A stretch of DNA of 64,000 nt. Source: Fasciola hepatica. Its lineage: Eukaryota > Platyhelminthes > Trematoda > Plagiorchiida > Fasciolidae. Numbering within the stretch: the stretch's first letter is position 1; each line of letters begins with the position of its first letter. The translations under genes were made by a program, and so were the position numbers. The stretch lies in assembly GCA_948099385.1 (NCBI GenBank), contig CANUEZ040000020.1:12603501-12667500 (forward strand). Reading direction: 5' to 3'. This document shows, piece after piece, positions 46,559 through 58,198 of this stretch. The notes beneath the pieces were generated by a model that was given only the letters and a program-made list of their open reading frames with translations, had not been told where the DNA came from and searched no databases.

Positions 46559-48166
46559 ATGCGAGTTACTAACACAATTATCGTCAGATTGTCAGTCGGG
46601 CTTCTTGTGAAATGTCGACCAAAACTACCGTCTGCGTTGATTTCCCAGACCGTTCACGTGACTTGTTCTTTTTGTTTGCCCCACCTCGCACCACATGTAC
46701 GCTAATCCGCCTTGGGGCTCGATTCTTGTAGCTTCATCTGTCGGTGGAAAATGATGTCTGCGCTGTCAGTTTGTTGAATATGCTCCCTTACATTCTTTTC
46801 GGGACAATACCACCTCCACGTTTCCAACCATGTTTCACTGAACGTTTTCCTCAGAGTCAGATAATATTTTTCTGACATTTCTTAAGTAAAAGCCCCGCCT
46901 TCCTCGCACAGCATGATATAGAAATGGAGAAAACCTCTCGTTCTACGTTCATAATGTTCACTTGAGGCGTTTTAAATTTTATATTGCTGATCTCCGAACA
47001 GACGGTCTATGTCTGGTTATTGAGAGGATGTAACAGATATGTCCCCTTAGCATCGTTTTTAACCTAGCCAATATAGGTTACCAATTTTACGTGGCACTGG
47101 CATACATTTTTGTTTGAAAAATCGACAATTAGTTGATGAAATAAGAACCGGACAAGTGTTGGCCACATGATAAATTTACTTCTATTCAATGACAAAGAAG
47201 AATCCCCAGGACAGCGTATTGTTTCTAACAATAAGATTGAGTCACAAGCAAAAAATACCCCATAGGAAGTGATCCCTTATGCGCTAAATCACTCATTCAA
47301 AACTACGAAACAGTTTTATAGTTGTTTATTTTTGTTGGTAATTGTCAGCTCCAGTATGCACCCAACAAGTCCCCTCCGGGACTCGAACCCGAGGCGAATG
47401 ATTGTAAGTCGATCACCTGAGCTCCAGACTATTGGGACTGGCTCCTAGCGGTCTGTTGAACATACACACTTCATGAAACAGCACTTTTCCGTCACTGGCT
47501 TTGCACAGCAACAGCCCGCTTTCCTTACAGAGGTCAACTCCTCCGATGAATAAATTCTTTGTAAGGGCATAATTACAACAAAGGAATTCCATTATGACCA
47601 ACCATGCAGAATTTGGTTACTACATGGATATGAGTAAAAGGAAATTAGATTCTACATAATAAGATACAGCATGCAGTAGCAAAAATCAACTCATCACTGA
47701 AAAACGTAAAACACCGTACTGTTATTTCGTCCTTATTAGGAATTATCAGCAATGCACGTACAGAAATCGCATCTATAATCTTATGTAGGTCGCTGTAAGA
47801 ACCATAACATGGAATGACGCGGTGTCACCTGTCCTAGTGGAGCTTCTGTCACCTGTGCAGAATGATGAAAGAAAATAAAGTTTGCGCAAACATCCGTCAA
47901 ACTAAAAGCATTCATACAGTAAACCATTTTGAAATGCTTTGGCAACAAAATTACGAAAGACTTCATCATTTAACCAAACGAACCATTTAATGACCCACTC
48001 CAAAGTACCTCGTTTCAAAGTTGATCAGTGCATACGGCACCCTCAATGTGCCACAGTATTTCGGAGTTTCCAGATCTTTAGAAGAACTGACCTCTTTGAT
48101 GAGCAAAACTCAGCATTTGGAGTATTACCTCTTTTTACATTAATAATATATCGAGTGAAACGACAG
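46559..48166 (+). CDS. p24-like gene S, signal exon plus GOLD-a
   Basis: Exon 1 46559-46613 has ATG and a signal-peptide-like MRVTNTIIVRLSVGLLVK, ending in phase 1 (donor gtcgac, weak). GOLD-a 48021-48166 (1 to 0; donor cag|gtatgg) begins DQCIRHPQC, with Gln-Cys near the start as in K-Q-C-F of p24, and continues TVFRSFQIFRRTDLFDEQ and LFTLIIYRV. Phases agree. A tRNA-like SINE on the minus strand lies in the intron. The region 45264-46558 shows no other supported exon. The GOLD-b exon may be the one at 49216-49404. Confidence 0.35.
47367..47440 (-). repeat. tRNA-derived SINE head
   Basis: On the minus strand CTGGAGCTCAGGTGATCGAC (A-box region) precedes GGGTTCGAGTCCCGG, a perfect B box with a tRNA T-arm stem (CGGGTTCGAGTCCCG). 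It could be a tRNA gene by primary motif, but no convincing acceptor-stem pairing is visible. Confidence 0.6.
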
Positions 48167-48259
48167 GTATGGAGTTCCGGAAAACAGGCCGCGTCTTACC
48201 TTCCTGTATTTTTATCTGATCGCGGTCAAACGATCAGCACCGTGAAAGTGAGACCCTCA

Positions 48260-48325
48260 TGGCCCCGGAGGATTTGAATCCTCACGCCACCGCCAGTCGC
48301 TTTCCCCAACTGACAGTCTTCAGTT
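48260..48325 (-). repeat. tRNA-derived SINE head
   Basis: Minus strand: GTCAGTTGGGGAAAGCGACTGG (A-box region; first 20 bases GTCAGTTGGGGAAAGCGACT) followed at tRNA spacing by GAGGATTCAAATCCTCC, a B box inside a perfect T-arm-like hairpin. Confidence 0.6.
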
Positions 48326-49215
48326 TGCCGCGACTCCCTTATTGGTGTTATTTGATGAAAAGAAGGCAAGTAAAGGAAGTTCGCTAGCAGAGAAAGTATG
48401 ACAGATTGCCAGTATCTGCACGTGCACCTGGACTTTTTTCGTTTGTTCACGATGCAAGAAGTTATGAAGTTCGAGCTTTGGAGTTAATATTGTTGTGACT
48501 TCCTATCAATGCTCTATGAAGTTAACTATCTGCTTATTCTCTTATACACGAGGCTATATATACCTCGAGAAAGCCATAGCAAGTGCTATGTTGTATGTTT
48601 CTCGGAATTGAATTATCAACCTCGAGCTGTATTAGGTTTTTTTCAAAACACTGGCTCCTATTGATGTGACACTATCAGTTTCCATAGTTGCGTATTCGAG
48701 CCGTCTAATAGAGTGACTATGTCTCTTTGTTCCGCGTTATTAAGGTAGAACTTTACAAGAAAATGCATATTTCTTTGCATGCCATCTTGTAGCATTCATT
48801 TGTTCACTAAACCAACTCAAAAATTCGCTTTTATCATCTTTGACGTCGTAGAACTTGGTGAGAATTTTCAAAGAGTTCTGATTTATGTATCATTTGATAT
48901 AACTTAAATTGCATACATCTATAAATCTGTCCCTCAGGTTTTTTCTTTTGTTTTCTCCTTCACAAACATTTATTGCTATACCTAAATCCACTTCGGATGT
49001 GATTCACTGCAAGATCGATAAAGGGACAAGATAAAACCAATCAATGCGTTTCTCGTCATCCAAAGTCACTATGATCAACACTAAAAATACTAGAGGCGTT
49101 ATCGATCAGCCGGTTTCACCCTACTCTGTGCGTTCAGAAACACTTGAACTTCACCCTGAACCTACAGTGACTTTAGTCTGTCACGCATGAGCAAATCACA
49201 CAAAGACATGGACTC

Positions 49216-49404
49216 GTGCACTCTTGTATCAATGAATGCTACGTTTCCAAGCAATTATTATGTTATGTTATACGTTCGCGAACCACGACCGTTTACGAAA
49301 AGAATTCCTCTCGCAACCGCTGTATTCCGTCAGGTTTGTTCAAATTTACCTTAATTAGTATTTTTTCAAAGTTGTTCAGCAGCCAAAAGCATTCAAACGG
49401 ATGA
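49216..49404 (+). CDS. p24-like unit T, GOLD-b region
   Basis: A 62-codon open frame reads TTTVYEKNSSRNRC, then SGLFKFTLISIFSKLFSS. V-Y-E-K followed about 15 residues later by G-x-F-K-F-x-L lines up with V-L-Y-K-E-M ... G-T-Y-K-F-C-F. The entry acceptor is not clear, and the frame ends with TGA without a membrane segment. The weak donor tcag|gtttgt lies inside. Possibly the 3' part of gene S. The surrounding 48330-50640 holds nothing else I can support. Confidence 0.3.
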   Translation: MHSCINECYVSKQLLCYVIRSRTTTVYEKNSSRNRCIPSGLFKFTLISIFSKLFSSQKHSNG

Positions 49405-50243
49405 GAAACCTCTAATTAGCAAGAATCCTTGAACTATCATTGAAAAGTTCATTGCCGACTGTTTGTACTATATCTCATTTCTAAACAATGGCTCATACAC
49501 AAAAGTATCTGACAACTAACAGGCCAACGTTATGTTGCCGATTTAGTTAGGCCCACAGCTCTTCATATTTATGTGACTACATGTCTTAGAAACAGCTGAA
49601 CTTGATAGTGCACTTTTCTTCTCATTAAGCTCAATCAGATCTAAGCAAGTACAAACTTTTCCAGGACTTTACTTGACGAAAATGACCTCTCCGTTTGGGT
49701 AGGTCCGTTGGCTAGGCAATAAGTCAAGTCAAATAATTGCTTTACGCACTCCGAGGGGTAAATATTCAGCCTTCGGAGTACGTAATTATTGTCACTATGC
49801 AAAGTGATGTTGTGTGCACCAAAAAAATCATGGGCAGTTGTCACTGCCTTGGTTTCCTATAAGTAACTGCATTACTGTTTTTGATTGAAAACATTAGGAA
49901 GCAAAGAAGAGAAAGAAATTAGGATTATCTGATCAGGATTGCTAGTTGCCAAAAATGCAAATAGGATTTAGTGGATCTTTCAGCCTTGCGGCAATTTTAT
50001 TTTATAATTCATTTGTCAAAAGACGGTTCAAACAACCTTCCTGATTTGTTGAAAATGTTTGCAGATGTTCTTCCGTAATAAATACGTATCCAGTCAAATG
50101 CTCATTAGGGTAAAATATTAAGTAATCAGGTGACTTGCTTAACGAATAAAACAACTAATACCCACTTTTGAATGCCGTAGATCCAGGGCGGTACTGGGTA
50201 TTATCTACCGCCCAATTTTGCTGACCTAAATGAAGTTCATTTC

Positions 50244-50290
50244 AGGAATCTCAGACTCTGCGGCAACGAACTGTGCCACTAGACTACTTC
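50244..50290 (-). repeat. Degenerate tRNA-like repeat
   Basis: Minus strand TCTAGTGGCACAGT (A-box-like) and GAGTCTGAGATTCC (a poor B box) at roughly tRNA spacing. This is weaker than the other copies. Confidence 0.3.
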
Positions 50291-50646
50291 TAATCAAAGA
50301 AACTTCGTAAACAAAAGTCCTTCGAAATATTTCTAGCATTCTTAGGGATAATTTCAGGCCTATCCAAAGACATAAGCGTCTCTCCAAAAAGAGTAAATTA
50401 GCAGCGTGAAAAACGAACAGAGAACAAGCATTGCTTTATCATGGAAAACGGATTTTACTGCAAGCCGTTTTTGCCTGCTAGTTTTTCAGGTTGAAGAGAG
50501 TTTATAATTCACCATTATTTATTCCCCAAATTTCACTGAGCAGTATCTACTGAACATAAAATAAAGAAGTGAGGAGATAACATACTTTTTTAAGCGACCC
50601 CTCCTCAAACAGTATCAACACTCAACTCCATTGTCAAATGCCAAAG

Positions 50647-50837
50647 CACAGTCGGATTTTTTCATTGATCTTAGGACAGATCAGCACCACAGCACTGGAG
50701 TCTCATTTGTGACTTGGTGTACAAGCAATACTGATGATATGGATAAAACGGATGTACGGCTCTTCCATGTTTATCATGATGGCTTAAGTGTTTTGTGCAT
50801 GACAGTGCACCGAATAATTAAGTTGAACCTCTTGTGA
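50647..50837 (+). CDS. p24-like unit U, GOLD-b and TM in one exon
   Basis: Phase-1 entry (acceptor aatgccaaag, weak) and 63 codons to TGA. It reads STGVSFVTWCTSNTDDMDK, then TDVRLFHVYHDG, residue by residue comparable to KNGTYKFCFSNEFSTFTHK, TVYFDFQVGED, including the K-T-x-V strand. Directly after it come LSVLCMTVHRIIKLNLL and stop, a short hydrophobic and basic end. There is no coiled coil. AATAAA follows at 50925-50930. Its phase matches a GOLD-a exon ending at the turn Gly, but that exon was not found upstream. Confidence 0.5.
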
Positions 50838-50924
50838 CTTGAATATTGATTTTATAATCATTGTTTATGTTTCCTGTGTCTTACGTGTGTCATTCATACT
50901 CATTTTGGGGATATTACCTGATAC

Positions 50925-50930
50925 AATAAA
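50925..50930 (+). terminator. Poly(A) signal of unit U
   Basis: AATAAA 88 nt after the stop of unit U, followed by a T-rich stretch. Confidence 0.45.
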
Positions 50931-51595
50931 GACATCTGGGTTCCAGTTTTTCTAGGCTGACAAACAACCCCTCCATTAGGTTTGCGTGCGGAAACAACGG
51001 GAGATTTAATAAGGCAAAACTTCACCAGAAGATATTGTTGCGTTCGACATAATACGAGAAGTCACATTTACATTTAGGCTTTTTCTCTTGTAACTGTACA
51101 GAAGTGACGTTCTCAGCTACGACGTATTACTCACCCAATCCTTGTTCTTGTGATGCAGCCGATATGAATATTGTTTAAATCAGCTGACAAGAACCATGAG
51201 TTTTATTTCCAAATCTAACGAACATAAAGTGGAACCCTGCCAATGTATTTCTTATATGTTTCCCTAGCCTATAACAAATAAAGTGAAGTTCTCTCGGACG
51301 ATTCTTTCCTGATTCTCGAATTACGTGCCGTCAGCTAATTGTAAACTCGAGTCTTCAGTCCTGAAATATGACTACCGGGAGAAAACAAATGTGGTTATTA
51401 GCAGTTTGGAGTTGTAGACATAAAAGAAAACCAGGCGGAAAAGCACTGCGGAACAAAGTATAACCATCCTCTTAGACTGAAAAAAGCAGCTGTTAAGATA
51501 GAAAATATTGCGCTTCTTCAGATCACACCAGAGTAGGCAACGCGTGATTTGGAAGGGCTTTGATGGTGCGTGAGATCGGTGTCTTTGAATAAGCG

Positions 51596-51596
<1 letters not shown>

Positions 51597-51666
<70 letters not shown>
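51597..51666. repeat. (TA)n microsatellite
   Basis: About 70 bases of perfect TA alternation, the longest simple repeat of the window. Confidence 0.98.
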
Positions 51667-51669
<3 letters not shown>

Positions 51670-51825
51670 GAAGCTCTACCAATAATAAATCAAAGCCTGT
51701 ACTTAAGCTTTTGTTGGAGAAATGAAAATAGGAAATTACGACGGTTGGTGGATCATTTGCCAAACTCTAGTGAAACTTGAGAAAACACGGAATTCTTGGA
51801 TCCAAAATCTTGTATTAACAAGCAG

Positions 51826-52074
51826 AACGTAACAAATAATGCCGAACGAGTTTCTAGCATAACAACCTCTTTATACGGTCCTTTTGTTCTTGTCACTCAT
51901 CCATTGGTTGTAAATTCACATAGGAGGTTAAATGTGAACTTTCCAAATAGGTTGGCTAATAACTTTTGTGTGCACTGGAGGGATCATTTATGGTATTTTC
52001 TCTCTCAAAATCTGATATACCACGAGTTGAAGTTCAACTGTCCAGGAAACTTTGATGTTATTGTTGAAGGATGA
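51826..52074 (+). CDS. p24-like unit V, whole GOLD in one exon
   Basis: Phase-0 entry after aacaagcag (weak tract) and 83 codons to TGA. It reads GPFVLVTHPLVVNSHRRLNV, N-F-P-N-R, and ends YHELKFNCPGNFDVIVEG. The first part fits the early GOLD strands (G-T-K-x-T-L-E-F-Q-V ... L-D-I-D-x-x-x-P). The end fits F-T-F-T-A-S-K-N-G-T-Y-K-F-C-F, with the Gly-x-Phe-x-Val core. There is no intron at the turn and no TM exon is certain. A 91-codon frame at 52261-52536, ending in ALLNIIFP, might supply a C-terminus, but its splice sites are poor. Confidence 0.35.
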   Translation, partial: NVTNNAERVSSITTSLYGPFVLVTHPLVVNSHRRLNVNFPNRLANNFCVHWRDHLWYFLSQNLIYHELKFNCPGNFDVIVEG

Positions 52075-53330
52075 CTTTCGTAGTTCGTTCTGTGACCAGA
52101 ACCTTATCAGTAGACAAATTTTTCGATAGCTGTTTAGTTATCCATCATGAAACATCAACACAACACTCGTAAATGTTAGGTCATGCACGTACTGTGCATC
52201 TTTTCATTTGAGTGAGTAGTAAAGGATTAGACTTTTACATCACGTGACTCCTAATCCAATATGTACATTCAAATCATCGAAAACTATGATAGCACTGTGC
52301 AGCTCATTCAGCCCTGTTTAGAAATCACCAGCAGTACACATCAATCGGACCACAACGGGTACTCGGATCTGAAGGAAACTACTGTTTGTCGAAAACCTCA
52401 GTCACAAGGCTACCCGGCAATCTCTCAAAGGGCTATTCAAGTTATACACTACATGATGCAGAGCTCTTCCGCCCATTTTTTTATGACATCCACCTCCCTT
52501 GTTGAACGAGCCTTGTTGAATATTATATTTCCCTAAACCTATCCTGCTAGTTCATTTGGAAAGATTAGAGAGTTGCAGAAAATTTTACATAAAAGGTAAA
52601 GTGCTTACCAGAGTGATAAAGTGGGCAGATCGCCGTCTCGCGCAACTGGTTTGCAATTTTTCACTTATCAGAGAGAGCTTACTTATGGCAGATCAGTCCG
52701 GTTCTGCACCCTAACAGGTCAATACCCAGCTTAGAATCCGGCCCTGAAAAATTCACTAAGAAATCTCTTACGTTTATTTAAACCAGAAATATTGAACCAA
52801 ACGTCCTTTCTCGTAAGGTAACCGCCGGTTCAGTAGCATATAAATTTACTTCAATCATTAGCCTATTAGTCCATCTTCAAAACTTCAACAAGACGAGTCA
52901 TTTGGTTTCGTAACTTGCGATGCGTAACAAGGATAAAACATATCTACATTACTTTCTCTGGTTCTTATTAGTGAGAGAAGAGTTAATTCAGTTCGGTAGA
53001 TCACGTAAGATAAAAGACAGTAATTAGTTACCCAAAGAAGCCAGCAAATGTAACTTACCTCAGCCATTCGACTATTATTTGCAACAAAAGGCTTTTCTAA
53101 TGAACTATGCTCGAATTTCGTGAAATCTCATGTTGACTTTCGAAGTCACTTCGCTTTGGAGTAATCCTCATCGTGAAAAGAAGTTTGTTTTATTCGGGTA
53201 ATTGCTATGGGAACCATTGGTCATTAGATTATATCAGCGGGATAAATGTAAGAAAATTATTAGAAAAGGAGTTATTCACCTTAAAGGTTTTGAGATATCA
53301 AAATGCAAATTGTAAGGACATTGCAGTATA
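52075..53330. other. Gene-poor stretch
   Basis: Apart from the open frame at 52261-52536 mentioned with unit V, no exon is supported. Confidence 0.35.
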
Positions 53331-53695
53331 TTGAAGCGGGAAATACTGGAGCAACGGAACTACGCGAATATCAAACCGATCGGGCCAACCGATCGAGAGC
53401 AGCAGACCAAAGAGCAGACTGCAAATATGTCGGAGGCCTGCCGAAGCAGAAAAAATGAGGCACACGGACTAGCAGAGGGGAAGCAGCGAGATCTCGGGCC
53501 ACCATCAAGATAGCCCTTGTGAGGGGCTATTTATCAAGCTGTCAACCTGGGCAATCGGACCAGCCGAACATAAATAGTGCACAAGAGAATCAAACTAATG
53601 GCCACAGGCAACTGACCAGAACTCAGCCGATATACTCAGGCAGCCGGCGGATCAATGAGGCTGTAGCGCGGTCTGGGAAAAGGGCTGTATAGACG
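53331..53695. other. GC-rich, purine-rich island
   Basis: The base composition jumps well above the flanks. It has many CAG/GGAGCA/GATCG words and few T runs, but no long frame with family resemblance (60 codons at most). It could be an inserted non-autonomous transposon or LTR relic. 34280-34545 has a similar look. Ends and target duplications are not recognised. Confidence 0.4.
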
Positions 53696-53731
53696 ATTGT
53701 ACCTGTTTCATGAACTTAAACTGTTTGGCAG

Positions 53732-53966
53732 TCCAAAGGCAAGCTTCCTCGCCCATCTTGCCATCTTCGTTACACCACTTCAGCTGTTGCTGTCCTCATT
53801 GGAAAAGTCACTGGTTAATGTGGGTCTTATCCTAGTCATGTTCCGTCATGTACCTTACACTCTTATGAAATCCAGTGAATCTGTAAATTCAAAAAGTCTA
53901 TGGATCAGTATTAGCAATCAAAGTCTTTTGAAGTTGTATTCCCGACGACAATGCATAGTGAAATAG
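53732..53966 (+). CDS. p24-like unit W
   Basis: Acceptor ctgtttggcag, phase 2, open for 78 codons to TAG. It reads SFLAHLAIFVTPLQLLLSSL (hydrophobic, signal-like), SLVNVGLILVMFRHV, then VNSKSLWISISNQSLLKLYS, in the place of NGTYKFCFSNEFS. The leader and both GOLD halves may lie in one exon, but no initiating ATG precedes the hydrophobic run in frame and no TM segment follows. Confidence 0.3.
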
Positions 53967-54722
53967 TGATAACATCTGCTCAAGAGGTAAGTTTCTCTTC
54001 GGAGCAACAACACAGGGTCGGAGCTGCTGTTAATAGTCTATTGTTCTTTCTTCCAATCGATGCCAAACCGGATGACTACACCAAAATGTGATAAGGCAGA
54101 ATTTCAGCAAGTGCTCTACATTTTGGTACTAATTTTGGCTCATTTAAGCTAGTTTTTGTCATAAATCTGGATTTTCATTCTTAGCCGTTGAGTCATTACT
54201 TAACATGAAAACCTCTTCAGGTTCCGTGAACGAATAAAGTATCCAAAAGAAAGCACACCAACTATAAATCTTTGATTTCTTGCACTGTCAGGTTTACTGG
54301 CCTTTCTTGCTAACTCACTTTGAAGTAAGTGCCCAGGTTTAATAAACTAGCTAAATAGTAATGCAATCCCTGTGACGACAACTCAAATTCTTGTTCATTT
54401 CAATATAAATATGCAGTCCTCAAGTTAGACCGTGGATGTTTTATGGCGCATCTGTTGTCTTTTGGACGCATTTTTAGAGCACTTTTGAGAAACCATGCCC
54501 CTTTATAAGTAGAATTTCATCACAAGCGGTACCTCCATTGCACTCATCCGGAACTTTATATCCTATCTTTTATTTATGGTAATTTTCTCAGCTATTAGGG
54601 AAGTGGAATGAACCACACTGTTTCCGTATTTTCAAGTGATTGTGTGGTAAACTAAAGTAATAAATATGAAAAATTAAGTACTCTGTGTGACTGTGACACA
54701 TCGCGGTAAATGATCGGTAAAC

Positions 54723-55024
54723 ATGGAATATTTGATTTCTTTTATCGTTCTTCTTGGGCTCAATACCTTTTGGCATTATTACCTCACCTCTCATTTTTTT
54801 CAATTTTGAATCCAATAAAGGTGAAACTGAAACAAAATTACCTATTATCTCTATTTAACCTGCAGTTTTCCTGTCACGGCAATATGCGCGAAGCCTTCAA
54901 AGTGTTGCTTCTGGTCATTATATTTGACAGATTAGAAGAAAAGTTCTCTTTTAGACGATCACCAGTGCGCACCTTAAATTTCGGTTCAGCTGAGTTGTCC
55001 ATTGTCAATTTTCCAAGAGCCTGA
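54723..55024 (+). CDS. p24-like TM exon X, with a possible signal peptide upstream
   Basis: Exon 54866-55024 (phase 0; acceptor tatttaacctgcag) reads REAFKVLLLVIIFDRLEEKF, then FRRSPV and 25 more residues to TGA. A hydrophobic run, Arg/Lys-rich flank and Phe near the membrane resemble p24 tails. About 140 bp upstream, ATG at 54723 opens MEYLISFIVLLGLNTF, a good signal peptide, but in a different frame and with no clear donor. The two may belong to adjacent genes. Confidence 0.35.
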
Positions 55025-55174
55025 TCTTCTAATCAGTGATCACATAGTCCTGGGACGTTTTGCAAAATGAACTAAAGCAAATCCACTCTCGGCAGATTTT
55101 TATCTTATCACTGAAACCTAAGGCCTATTCTAAATGAGTGTCCCGGGAATTTCTGCCCACTGCGGCAACAACAG

Positions 55175-55302
55175 AATTCTGCATTTGGGCCATTTGTTTG
55201 CCAGTACCACGTCACCTTCTGTATCGAAAACAAAATTATTGGTGTTGTAACTCTTCTCCAAAGTGCAAAATTTTGGTTCATCTATTCCCGTCTGACTCCA
55301 AC
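55175..55302 (+). CDS. p24-like unit Y, GOLD-a exon
   Basis: Phase-1 entry (acceptor ggcaacaacag) and phase-0 exit (tccaac|gtaatg). It starts FCIWAICLPVPRHLLY, with Cys at the second full position as in other GOLD-a exons, and ends KCKILVHLFPSDSN, with P-S-D at the turn. A SINE lies 15 bp after the donor, inside the presumed intron. Confidence 0.35.
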
Positions 55303-55317
55303 GTAATGTTTGACTGG

Positions 55318-55385
55318 TGGTGGTTGGGTGGTGTAGCGCATTTGACTACCACCATGGAGCCCAGAGGTTCGAATCCCCATCATCA
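55318..55385 (+). repeat. tRNA-derived SINE head
   Basis: Plus strand GGTGGTGTAGCGCATTTGAC (A-box region) and AGAGGTTCGAATCCCC, a perfect B box, at tRNA spacing. Confidence 0.65.
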
Positions 55386-56029
55386 CCGGGATTTTTCTGA
55401 GGTAGACCGTTGTCCTCTGTCGTTCAGCTCGTTACCACGCACGATCTGTTGGGACCTTACGTAGTTATCCACCATAGTTCCCAGGGTCTAGTGGCTTGTT
55501 ATTTCTAATAGTGCAGTGGGCCTTTGCGTTTACGGGGCAAATACTTCTTCCACTGCACTTATGCGCGAGTATGCAATAGAAAACATGGAAAGCCATAGAA
55601 GAAAAAAATAGGTACAATACTAGCATTGCCAGATCTGCATTTTCAACTTTTTTCTACGATCCATCATGTTGTTTGCACTCACTCCATTTGGGCTCCATTA
55701 AATACGTGAAAAATGGGTCAGACCATAAAAAGTGGAAAAAGTTTAAATTGTGACAGACTTAAATCTCTGCCTTTATTCGGTATGGTTTTGTCTTCAATCC
55801 GAACCACCATTCGTTTTTATTCGGTGCATACCAACATGACGCACTGGCGCGCAAGTCGCAGTTCATAATTAAATTTTTAAAACTGCGTACAAAAATTTCT
55901 TTAATGGAAATAAGAAGATATTTGAAAGGATATGCATTCGACGAACCTAATTCGTTTCAAATTTTCTCACCACAACGAAATCCTGTCACTTGGCTGATTT
56001 CCCCGGACAAAAGGAAAAAATAAATTCAG

Positions 56030-57691
56030 AGTGTGAGCTTTATGATCTGGACGAGAAAACTCAAGCGGTGCCAAGAGACTGGAAAACGTTTCTTTGTCTT
56101 TTGGTTCCATCGAGTGCAGTCAACTGGAATGTGTTCAACACTTCCTCAGAATTGTCGAGTAAAGCCTGGCCTGTGCATTTCACGGTTTCATTGTTTGAAA
56201 CTATGACCTGCAGTTTCGACATTCATGTGCATCTCATTTTTAATTTAGCCGATTTTTCTGAATCGACATGCTGACCGTGGAAGTGAATGGTTAAACGAAA
56301 GGTCGACATTGAAGCACGACATACATGCATAGTTCAAGTAAAAGGTAACAGTTGTAAACAAATATTTGTATTCAAAATGAATGAGTTTCAATTAACTTGT
56401 TAACCCAACTCATTTTTCACTGTTTCCCTTTCCATCACGAGGAGCTAAATATTGCTTCATATGTGCATGTGAAATCGTCAGCAAATTCCTACTGTTGACC
56501 GCAATTTTCTCATTCGATCCTGATCAGAAACCAATCCAACAGCCTCAATAAATGCCCCAGTATCCAACTCTCGCAGAGACATACCCCGAATAAACTAGAT
56601 GGATTTTCGGTTTGCAAAGATGCTTCGTAAATCGTCACACCACTAAACCTGCTGTCAATGCCCGATTTCTGATTGTCACATATTCATGAAAATAAAACCT
56701 TTGTCCAGTTCAGTAATCATGATACCCATTGATTGCATATGACAATTCGTGTGACTGGACAGTCAGGGGGAAAATCATCGGAACGGTGGCACAGGTTGCA
56801 TAATAGCTTCCTGAGTTAAAACAAATGGATAGTGTATCCTCAGCGAGTGCGTTTTGGAGTGTATTGGAAAAAACAGTGAGCCATAGGAACTGTGGTACAT
56901 GGCGGCTCAATATTCATCACCATAGCTTTACCGGAAATAATTTGAACCAGTTGATGTTTTATTTACCGTGAATAAAGATTTTAATTAGGCGTCGAATTTC
57001 GAAACTATTCCAGCTTTTGGATTCTTCACCATCCACCGGATTGAATTCCACAGGTATGGACGCTTTCTGCGCGCCATTATAATGTGAACTTTACTAGAAC
57101 AATCATGAGACTGCATCGAAGAATGCGAAATTGCAACAAATGGATCATGTTTGTGCTTAGTGCACACCGTGTCGGAACTTGACAACGACCGAATAAAGTT
57201 GCATTTCTACTACCTCCGACCGTATGATGTCATCCAACTAAATCCACAGTCCCTGAAGTAGTCTCTCACTTTAGCTGGTAATGTAAACGGGCGGGGGGCA
57301 TTTACCAGTGGGCTCATTGCCCATCGAAGTCAGAGACCTTCGATATTTGGAAAATGTTTGCAGCTTTCACCATAATTTGTATTTTGTGGGACGACACTCA
57401 CATATTCCAGGTACTACGAGTGATCAAGAAATAAAACCCCGAACCATATCTGTTAGAAGCTCTACGTTTATCTCTTCTAACCACATGCGCTTGCTGCCGA
57501 AATATTATACTCCTAAACAAAAACTGTTTTAGAATACTTTCAATCGTGTACGGTTTAGCTTTGCTTGTTACTTCCAACTAAGTTTTGATCCACGGTGGCA
57601 AAGTTAAATTAAATCGGCACTTTTTTGTTTACATTTAGAAGTAGAAAGCGTAATGACTTCTCTCCATTTATTTCGACGAAAATATACATAA
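56030..57691 (+). CDS. p24-like gene Z
   Basis: GOLD-a 56030-56158 (phase 1 to 1; acceptor aaattcag, donor tcga|gtaaag) begins CELYDLDEKTQAVPRDW and continues KTFLCLLV. C-E-L-Y-D-L parallels C-F-Y-E-D-I at the start of the p24 GOLD domain. Link 57014-57053 (40 nt, 1 to 2) reads FGFFTIHRIEFH. GOLD-b 57364-57410 (2 to 1; acceptor aatgtttgcag) reads FHHNLYFVGRHSHIP. A phase-1 exon 57639-57691 (acceptor gtttacatttag) gives VMTSLHLFRRKYT and stop, with only about eight hydrophobic residues before a basic tail. Phases agree throughout, but the membrane anchor is missing or very short and a start exon was not found. Confidence 0.4.
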
Positions 57692-58198
57692 CAACCCAGC
57701 CATAACCGATAAGAAAGAAGGAAAGTCAGTAAGCAAAGTGAGTGAAATTAGTTACACGCGTGCACTTGCGTACATGCGCCATAGATCAAGCAATGCCAGT
57801 CGATGGGCAGAGGGATGGATCAATAATCAATCAGGACAGGGATTGAAGCACGATTAAATATCAAATGGCGAATGCCCGCGTACGAGACGGATATCTATGA
57901 CGTGTCCGTGTAATGGGCATAACTGTTTAGGCCAGATGGAACATGCTTTTACCCCAATGAAGAAGCACACGAGTGCATTTTCTGAGTGAAATTTCTTTAG
58001 TACCAAATCTATTTTTCCTTCCTCTTAGACTGCGATTGGAGAAACTGGCGCGAATAGTGAAATGCCATGTAAATGTGCCATTCAACTGTGCAATCTGTCT
58101 CACTGTTCACTTCGGGATTTGCCATTGAGCAGACGTGCTTTGAAGAAGGAAATACGCATGAATTTAGATGATCTCATGCAAAGCTGACATATGTATAG

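Noticed and set aside
47367..47440. True tRNA gene on the minus strand
   Set aside because: The B box and T-arm are excellent, but no acceptor stem or anticodon arm pairs convincingly; the window has several similar SINE heads.
51826..52074. Galectin-like reading (NFPNRL, HW motifs)
   Set aside because: The galectin core H-x-N-P-R and W-G-x-E are absent; the strand pattern fits GOLD better.
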